From assembly GCA_034376725.1 (NCBI GenBank), contig JAXMJH010000096.1, forward strand, positions 1 through 10,855: a DNA stretch of 10,855 bases, given 5' to 3'. Below are positions 6,356 through 10,855 of the stretch, piece after piece. The first letter of the stretch is position 1; each line of letters starts with the position of its first letter. The notes under the pieces were generated by a model. The model saw only the letters and a list, made by a program, of their open reading frames with translations, had not been told where the DNA came from and searched no databases. Position numbers and translations under genes: made by a program. Source of the stretch: UBA11164 sp034376725. Lineage in GTDB: Bacteria > Pseudomonadota > Gammaproteobacteria > Xanthomonadales > Xanthomonadaceae.

Positions 6356-7751
6356 TGCTCGCCCCCTGCGTGATGAGAATCAGCCAAAGCATTGCGCCCC
6401 AAACCGCACCGAGCAGCCAGCGTGGCGCGCGTTCGGCCACTTCATGCAGGCTGCGATTGCGCATCAGGCCATGCGTCGCCAGCATTGCCAGGGTCACCGC
6501 AGTCACCTGCACGATGTCGATGGTCGGCAGCACCTTTTTGCCTTCAAGCTCGAAGGTCAGCATGGTGTCCAGCATCCGCCACGCAGTCGGAAAATCCTGC
6601 GCGCGGAAAAACACCCAGGTAATGTTGATCAGAAAATAGGTCAGCAGACCGAGAAACACCCTGGGCAGCCAGCGCTGCCAGATCGTGCTTTCCCCGAACC
6701 GGGCCACGAGCCAGCGCTCGGCGGCAAGATACGCTCCGTGCAGGCCACCCCAGACCACGAACGACCAGCTCGCGCCATGCCAAAGGCCGCCCAGCAGCAT
6801 GGTGGTCATCAGATTGGCGTAGGTGCGCAGACCGCTCTTGCGATTGCCGCCCAGCGGGATGTACAGGTAGTCGCGCAGCCAGCTCGACAGGGAGATGTGC
6901 CAGCGGCGCCAGAAGTCGGAAAACCCGATCGCCGCATACGGGTAGCGGAAGTTGTCGGGCAGCGAAAATCCCAGGCACAGCGCGATGCCGATTGCCGCCG
7001 TCGAGTAGCCGGCGAAGTCGCAGAATATCTGCCCGGAAAACGCCAGCGTACCCAGCCAGGCGTCCAGCGGGTGCAGCATCTCGGCGCTGCCGAACACCGT
7101 GTCGGCCGCCTTCGACAGCAGGCCATCCGCAATCACGATCTTGTTGAACAGGCCCAGCGTGATCAGCGCCAGGCCCCAACGCAGCTGCGCGGCAGTGGCG
7201 ACCCTCGGGATGGCGAATTGCGGAATCAACTGCGCGGGCCGGACGATCGGGCCTGCCACCAACTGCGGAAAGAAGGTCACGAACAACGCGAAGTCGAGAA
7301 ACGAATCGGCAGGTTTCGCCCGACGCAGATAGACATCGAGCGAATAGGCCATGGTCTGGAAGGTGTAGAAGGAAATGCCGACCGGCAGCACGATGCTCCA
7401 CTCGGCCGGCTGATAGTCGACCCCAATCGCCGCCATCAGCGCCTGGAAGTTTTCCAGCAGAAAGCCGCCGTACTTGAAGAACCCCAGCAACCCCAGATTG
7501 ACGCACACGCTGGCGGCCAGCCAGAGCCGTCGCTGGAACGTCCGCTGCTCGACGAACAGCCGCTTTGCCACCCACCAGTCCAGCACGGTGGAAATCCACA
7601 GCAGGATGACGAACGGCGGATTCCAGGCAGCGTAGAACAGGTAGCTGGCGACCAGCAGAATGCCCTTCTTGCTGCGCCACGAAAACGGCCCGTTGTGCAA
7701 GGCCAGCACGATCGCGAAGAACACGATGAACGTGAGCGAATTGAAGAGCAT
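6330..7751 (-). CDS. MBOAT-family O-acyltransferase (AlgI/DltB type)
   Basis: This 473-residue polytopic membrane protein has the full length and signature blocks of bacterial MBOAT proteins such as AlgI and DltB: MLFNSLTFIVFF at the start, FPQLVAGPIVRPAQL (about 161-175), CDFAGYSTAAIGIA, FWRRWHISLSSWLRDYLYIP with His285, and GGLWHGASWSFVVWGGLHG with the invariant His325. These proteins move acyl groups, usually acetyl, from the cytoplasm to an exported polysaccharide or cell-wall polymer. It is the first gene of an operon with the SGNH-like partner and a universal stress protein. The ATG at 7751 has GGGGAGG at some distance upstream; a nearer ATG at 7758 is out of frame. No alginate or exopolysaccharide genes are in the window, so the acceptor is unknown. 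Confidence 0.95.
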   Translation of the reverse strand: MLFNSLTFIVFFAIVLALHNGPFSWRSKKGILLVASYLFYAAWNPPFVILLWISTVLDWWVAKRLFVEQRTFQRRLWLAASVCVNLGLLGFFKYGGFLLENFQALMAAIGVDYQPAEWSIVLPVGISFYTFQTMAYSLDVYLRRAKPADSFLDFALFVTFFPQLVAGPIVRPAQLIPQFAIPRVATAAQLRWGLALITLGLFNKIVIADGLLSKAADTVFGSAEMLHPLDAWLGTLAFSGQIFCDFAGYSTAAIGIALCLGFSLPDNFRYPYAAIGFSDFWRRWHISLSSWLRDYLYIPLGGNRKSGLRTYANLMTTMLLGGLWHGASWSFVVWGGLHGAYLAAERWLVARFGESTIWQRWLPRVFLGLLTYFLINITWVFFRAQDFPTAWRMLDTMLTFELEGKKVLPTIDIVQVTAVTLAMLATHGLMRNRSLHEVAERAPRWLLGAVWGAMLWLILITQGASNAFIYFQF

Positions 7752-8064
7752 TCGTCATCGCCTCCCCGAGCGAAGCGCAGCATCCCGACCGCCCGCCGGG
7801 AATCCCCGGAAGGCGCACGGACTCTAGATACACCCGCCCCCAACGCGTGCTCGAATCGAATGGACGCAGTCGGCGACCAAAGGCGGCCAGCGGGTGGCCC
7901 GACTCAGGCCGAAGGCCGCAAGCCGGGACCGCGAGATGCTTCATGGATTCCGGCGGTCCCGGCATTCGCTGCGCTCGTGCCGGGCTACGCGGGACATTGG
8001 CTTTGCGCTTTTGTGGCCTGGCTCAGGCCGGATGGACAGTTCCTGCCGGATCAATAGCGCCCGG
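7752..8064. other. 313-base intergenic gap between MBOAT operon and REC-cyclase gene
   Basis: No gene is supported here. It should contain the MBOAT operon promoter on the right side of 7751 and the 3' end signals of the cyclase gene, but no consensus promoter or T-tailed hairpin was found. Its main content is a cluster of GC-rich inverted repeats between about 7907 and 8029. Confidence 0.6.
7907..8029. repeat. REP-like cluster of nested GC-rich hairpins
   Basis: Four inverted repeats lie in series: GGCC-GAA-GGCC at 7907-7917; an 11-base perfect stem with arms 7922-7932 and 7953-7963; a seven-base stem CCCGGCA/TGCCGGG with arms 7958-7964 and 7978-7984; and GGCCTG-GCT-CAGGCC at 8015-8029. The second and third share the arm near 7958-7963, so they are alternatives. 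The look is that of dispersed intergenic palindromic elements of high-GC gammaproteobacteria. The last hairpin follows the cyclase stop codon on the minus strand but has no T-tail. Confidence 0.55.
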
Positions 8065-9180
8065 TCAGGGCGGGTCGCGCGGGCAGATATCGAACAGCCG
8101 GATATCGTGATCGAAGCCCTTGGGACGCACGGTCAGCACGTCGCGCACCGCGACGCTGTCGCCGCACAGTTCGCGGGTGTGCTCGGAAACCAGCACCTGG
8201 CCGCCACGAGTGAACGATTCGATCCGGCTGGCCATATTGACGTTGTGACCGACGACGCCGTACTTGGCGCGCCGCGCCGATCCGATGTTGCCGACCACCA
8301 CCTCACCGCTGTTGATGCCGATGCCGGTCGACACCTCCGGCAGTCCCTGAGCCCGGTTGAGGGCGTTGACATCGTCCATCGCCGCCTGCATCGCCAGCGC
8401 ACAGTGCGCCGCCCGGACCGCGTGATCGGCCAGCGGCTTGGGCGCACCGAACAGCGCCAGCACGGCATCGCCGATGAACTCGTCGATCACCCCGCCGTGG
8501 GCCAGGATCACATCCGACATCCGGCCCAGAAAGTGATTGACGATGGCCATCACCTCCTGCGGGTCGCGGTTGGCCGAGAGCGTCGAAAACCCGCGCAGAT
8601 CAGCCATCAAAATGGTGATTTCGCGGCGCTCGCCGCCCAATCCCAGCGCCTCGGGCGAGTCGAGCAATGTGTCGGCGATGTCGTCGGCCAGGTAGCGGCC
8701 AAACACTTCCCGGATGAACGCATTGCGTCGCTCGAGCTCGGCGGCCAGTCTGCGAATCCGGTCGTTGGCGCGTTTGAGATTGAGCTGTACGTTGACCCGC
8801 GCCAGCACCACCTGGAATTGCAGCGGCTTGGTCACATAGTCGTTGGCGCCAAGCTTCAGGGCCGAGACGATGTCGTCCTGCTCGACCTTGGCGGTGGCCA
8901 TGATCACCGGCAACTCGCTGCCGTCGCGGGTCTTGCGGATCTCCTCCAGCACCTCCAGGCCGCTAAGCCCCGGCATCATCACGTCGAGCAGCACCAGATC
9001 GCAGAAATTGGCATCCAGCCAGTCCAGCGCCTGCCGGCCATGCTCGGCGAGAAACACCTTGAATCCGCGCTTTTCCAGACGGCGCGAAAGCAGATCGCGG
9101 TTCAGCTCATTGTCGTCGACCACCAGAATGATGGCCACGTCCGACTGCGCGTCGGTGGGTGTCTCGCCGGTATTGTCCAT
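8065..9180 (-). CDS. response regulator fused to class III nucleotide cyclase
   Basis: This 371-residue cytoplasmic protein has a receiver domain (about 16-130) with acidic D22/D23, phospho-acceptor D66 in LLDVMMPG, T96 and K118, then a helical linker (about 134-165) and a class III cyclase domain (about 185-366). Metal-binding Asp194 (MADLRGFS) and Asp238 (FIGDAVLALFG) and the transition-state pair Asn315/Arg319 (NVNMASR) are all present, so it should be active. Class III enzymes work as dimers, and the linker is likely to couple receiver phosphorylation to dimer activity. The residues that choose the purine are Glu234, where adenylyl cyclases have Lys, and Gly308, where they have Asp or Thr, so the product may be cGMP. 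The ATG at 9180 has no clear Shine-Dalgarno sequence, but a stop in frame upstream leaves no other ATG. It is divergent from a histidine kinase gene, its likely partner. Confidence 0.93.
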   Translation of the reverse strand: MDNTGETPTDAQSDVAIILVVDDNELNRDLLSRRLEKRGFKVFLAEHGRQALDWLDANFCDLVLLDVMMPGLSGLEVLEEIRKTRDGSELPVIMATAKVEQDDIVSALKLGANDYVTKPLQFQVVLARVNVQLNLKRANDRIRRLAAELERRNAFIREVFGRYLADDIADTLLDSPEALGLGGERREITILMADLRGFSTLSANRDPQEVMAIVNHFLGRMSDVILAHGGVIDEFIGDAVLALFGAPKPLADHAVRAAHCALAMQAAMDDVNALNRAQGLPEVSTGIGINSGEVVVGNIGSARRAKYGVVGHNVNMASRIESFTRGGQVLVSEHTRELCGDSVAVRDVLTVRPKGFDHDIRLFDICPRDPP

Positions 9181-9413
9181 GCTTGATGACCCGTATCCGA
9201 TCGGCCCAGTCTAGCCGGCATTGCCCTCATCGTGGCCGGTCGATGGAGCTGGCGTCTCGGCCCATGGCGCCAGCCCGAAGCGCGGCCAGGGAGAGTGGCA
9301 GCCGGGCGATGGGTGACCGGCCATGTGGCCTGGCCGCAACGATTGCGCTTGCACCTCGCTGGTGGAGTTGCTAGCGTCGCCGCCGGTGACCGACTTCTGG
9401 GAGATGCGTTCGC
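9181..9413. promoter_or_regulatory. divergent intergenic region between REC-cyclase and histidine kinase
   Basis: This 233-base gap must hold the start signals for both divergent genes. No strong promoter is visible. A weak plus-strand candidate is TTGCAC, 17 bases, TAGCGT ending about 40 bases before the kinase ATG. GGTGACCG occurs twice as a direct repeat (9312-9319 and 9385-9392), the second close to the kinase start. Shared regulation is inferred from arrangement only. Confidence 0.3.
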
Positions 9414-10855
9414 ATGAGGTCAGTTTCGGTCGAAAACTCCACCCGCGTGCACCCGTTCGTCAGCAATACCGCCATCGGCAGAGCGCTGGTCATTGGCCTT
9501 GCATCGGTGATGGCGGTCTCGACGCTGCCGCCGGGCAACACCGGGAAGTCCGCGCTGATTCTCGCGCTGGGCCTGCTGTACGGGCCCGCGATGTACCTGC
9601 TCGCCCGCCACAGCGCGGATTCGCGTCGGGCTGGCCTGGCCACCTTCTTTCTCGACGGCCTGGTGGTCGCATCGTTCGTGCTGATCATGCGCTACGCGCT
9701 GGTTCCCAGCATCGCCCTGCTGGTGGTGCAACTCTCGGTACCGATGTTGATGGCCGGCCCGCGGCTGGCCGCGCTGGCCGTCCTGCCGCCACTGAGCCTT
9801 CTCGGGCTGGGTCTGCTGTTCGTCGAGCCCGATTTCCACGCCGACACCCAGGGCCCGGCGCTCTGGCTGGCTTCATCGATCCTGATCATCTACATCCTGT
9901 GCGTCGCCTACCTCACCAACCGCGTCGGCCGGAACCTGTTACGGACCCGCAGGGAGCTGCAGGACAGTCACGCCCGCATGTCCCGGCAGAGCGAGCTGAT
10001 CGAGTCGCTCAACGACATCGCCCAACTGGTCAATGCCACGCTCGATGTCGAGCGGATCATGCGGGCATTGCAGCAGAGCATGGCCAGCGTGTTCCGGTTC
10101 GACCAGATGAGCATCCTGCTCATCGATGCCAGCGGCGGTCGGCTGGTCTTCGACCGGGTCATCGGTACGGATGGCGATTCGCTTCTGGCGAGCCTGAGCG
10201 GGCTGTCGGTGCCGCTGGGCGAGACCGGAAGCATCTTCGCGGCGACCGTGGCCCGCCGCCGCCCACTGCACATTCCCGATATCGGACAGGCGCGCGGCAT
10301 GATGTCGCCCGCCGATGCCCGCATTCACGAACGCATGCCGACGCGTTCGGTGATCACCTTTCCGCTGCTGATCGACGATCAGCCGATTGGCGTGCTGGTG
10401 TTTTCGCATTCGAGCGCGTCGTTCGAGCTCAGCGAAGAGGGCATCGCATCGATCGGCCGACATGTCGCCTTCGTCGCCAGCATCCTGCGCAAACTGCAAC
10501 TGCACCAGGGCCTGGAGCAGGCCCGGCGCGAAGCCGAAGCGGCCAATGAGGCCAAGAGCCGGTTTCTGGCCAACATGAGTCACGAATTGCGCACCCCGCT
10601 CAACGCCATCATCGGCTATAGCGAGGTGCTGCTGGAGGAAGCCGAAGACCAGGATCTGGACGATCTGGTGCCGGACATCCGGCGCATCGAATCGTCGGGC
10701 CGCCACCTGCTCAGCCTGATCAGCGACGTGCTGGATCTGTCGAAGATCGAGGCCGACCGGATCGAGCTGCACCCGGAGTCCTTCGATGCCGATGAACTAA
10801 TCGAGGAAACCGTCGACATCGTCAGAACGCTGGCGAGCGCGAACGGCAATGCCGT
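9414..10855 (+). CDS. membrane sensor histidine kinase, MASE2-like + GAF + HisKA, cut by window end
   Basis: An uninterrupted reading frame runs from the ATG at 9414 to the last base, giving 480 residues of a partial protein. An in-frame stop at 9387 and GGGAG at 9399-9403 support this start. About six membrane helices lie in residues 20-168; the stretch with YLLARHSADSRRAG and FFLDGLVVASF resembles the MASE2 sensor domain. A GAF domain follows (about 200-358), then a short coiled linker and the HisKA dimerisation domain with phospho-acceptor His390 in NMSHELRTPLNAIIGYSE, ending in LLSLISDVLDLSKIEA. The ATP-binding domain should follow just outside the window; receiver domains beyond it are possible. 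It is divergent from the receiver-cyclase gene, which makes it the likely phosphate donor. The signal it senses is unknown. Confidence 0.92.
   Translation, partial: MRSVSVENSTRVHPFVSNTAIGRALVIGLASVMAVSTLPPGNTGKSALILALGLLYGPAMYLLARHSADSRRAGLATFFLDGLVVASFVLIMRYALVPSIALLVVQLSVPMLMAGPRLAALAVLPPLSLLGLGLLFVEPDFHADTQGPALWLASSILIIYILCVAYLTNRVGRNLLRTRRELQDSHARMSRQSELIESLNDIAQLVNATLDVERIMRALQQSMASVFRFDQMSILLIDASGGRLVFDRVIGTDGDSLLASLSGLSVPLGETGSIFAATVARRRPLHIPDIGQARGMMSPADARIHERMPTRSVITFPLLIDDQPIGVLVFSHSSASFELSEEGIASIGRHVAFVASILRKLQLHQGLEQARREAEAANEAKSRFLANMSHELRTPLNAIIGYSEVLLEEAEDQDLDDLVPDIRRIESSGRHLLSLISDVLDLSKIEADRIELHPESFDADELIEETVDIVRTLASANGNA

Noticed and set aside
7840..7870. TCGAATC-like sequence suggesting a tRNA T-loop
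   Set aside because: No acceptor stem, anticodon arm or D-arm can be fitted around it.
6444..8057. 537-codon plus-strand open frame opposite the MBOAT gene
   Set aside because: Its composition (Gln, Arg, Pro, His-rich) is typical of an antisense shadow, and the minus strand carries all MBOAT signature blocks.
7894..9186. 430-codon plus-strand open frame opposite the REC-cyclase
   Set aside because: Antisense to a gene with intact receiver and cyclase motifs; no start signal or domain of its own.
9323..10549. Plus-strand open frame overlapping the histidine kinase in another frame
   Set aside because: The frame starting at 9414 has GAF and HisKA motifs and stays open to the window end; this one is Arg/Pro-rich and stops inside the kinase.

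Overview
The window is high-GC DNA, densely coding with a third-position GC bias. It holds nine protein genes, eight on the minus strand and one on the plus strand that runs off the right edge. The gene families (AW..VQ two-helix membrane domain, VKOR-thioredoxin fusion, MASE2-like sensor kinase, REP-like intergenic hairpins) suggest a free-living gammaproteobacterium, perhaps of the Xanthomonadales or Wenzhouxiangella type. That placement is inference and not firm. No tRNA, rRNA, CRISPR array, insertion sequence or phage gene was seen.

Layout from left to right. 1-154 is non-coding and ends in a strongly C-rich, G-poor tract. 155-1597 (-) is a secreted serine hydrolase of the beta-lactamase/S12 type. 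1664-2548 (-) is a VKOR-thioredoxin fusion for disulfide formation. 2767-3288 (-) and 3723-4520 (-) are two uncharacterised membrane proteins. They share a two-helix N-terminal domain and a short helical motif, RRENEARIAALTQHLR-like, present three times in one and once in the other. Each has a hairpin or terminator behind it and a predicted promoter with a perfect TTGACA box and a long leader. 4818-7751 (-) is a three-gene overlapping operon: MBOAT O-acyltransferase, SGNH-like membrane-anchored partner, universal stress protein. 7752-8064 is a non-coding gap with REP-like nested hairpins. 8065-9180 (-) is a response regulator fused to a class III nucleotide cyclase. 9414 to the right end (+) is a divergently transcribed membrane histidine kinase (MASE2-like, GAF, HisKA), cut by the window edge.

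How they may work together. The divergent kinase and REC-cyclase look like a two-component pair that would turn a membrane or GAF-sensed signal into cyclic nucleotide. The cyclase carries Glu and Gly at the two purine-selecting positions, which points towards GTP rather than ATP as substrate. The MBOAT/SGNH pair probably acylates a surface or exported glycan, with a stress protein translated from the same message. The paralogous membrane pair is the least understood part of the window and the best candidate for something undescribed.
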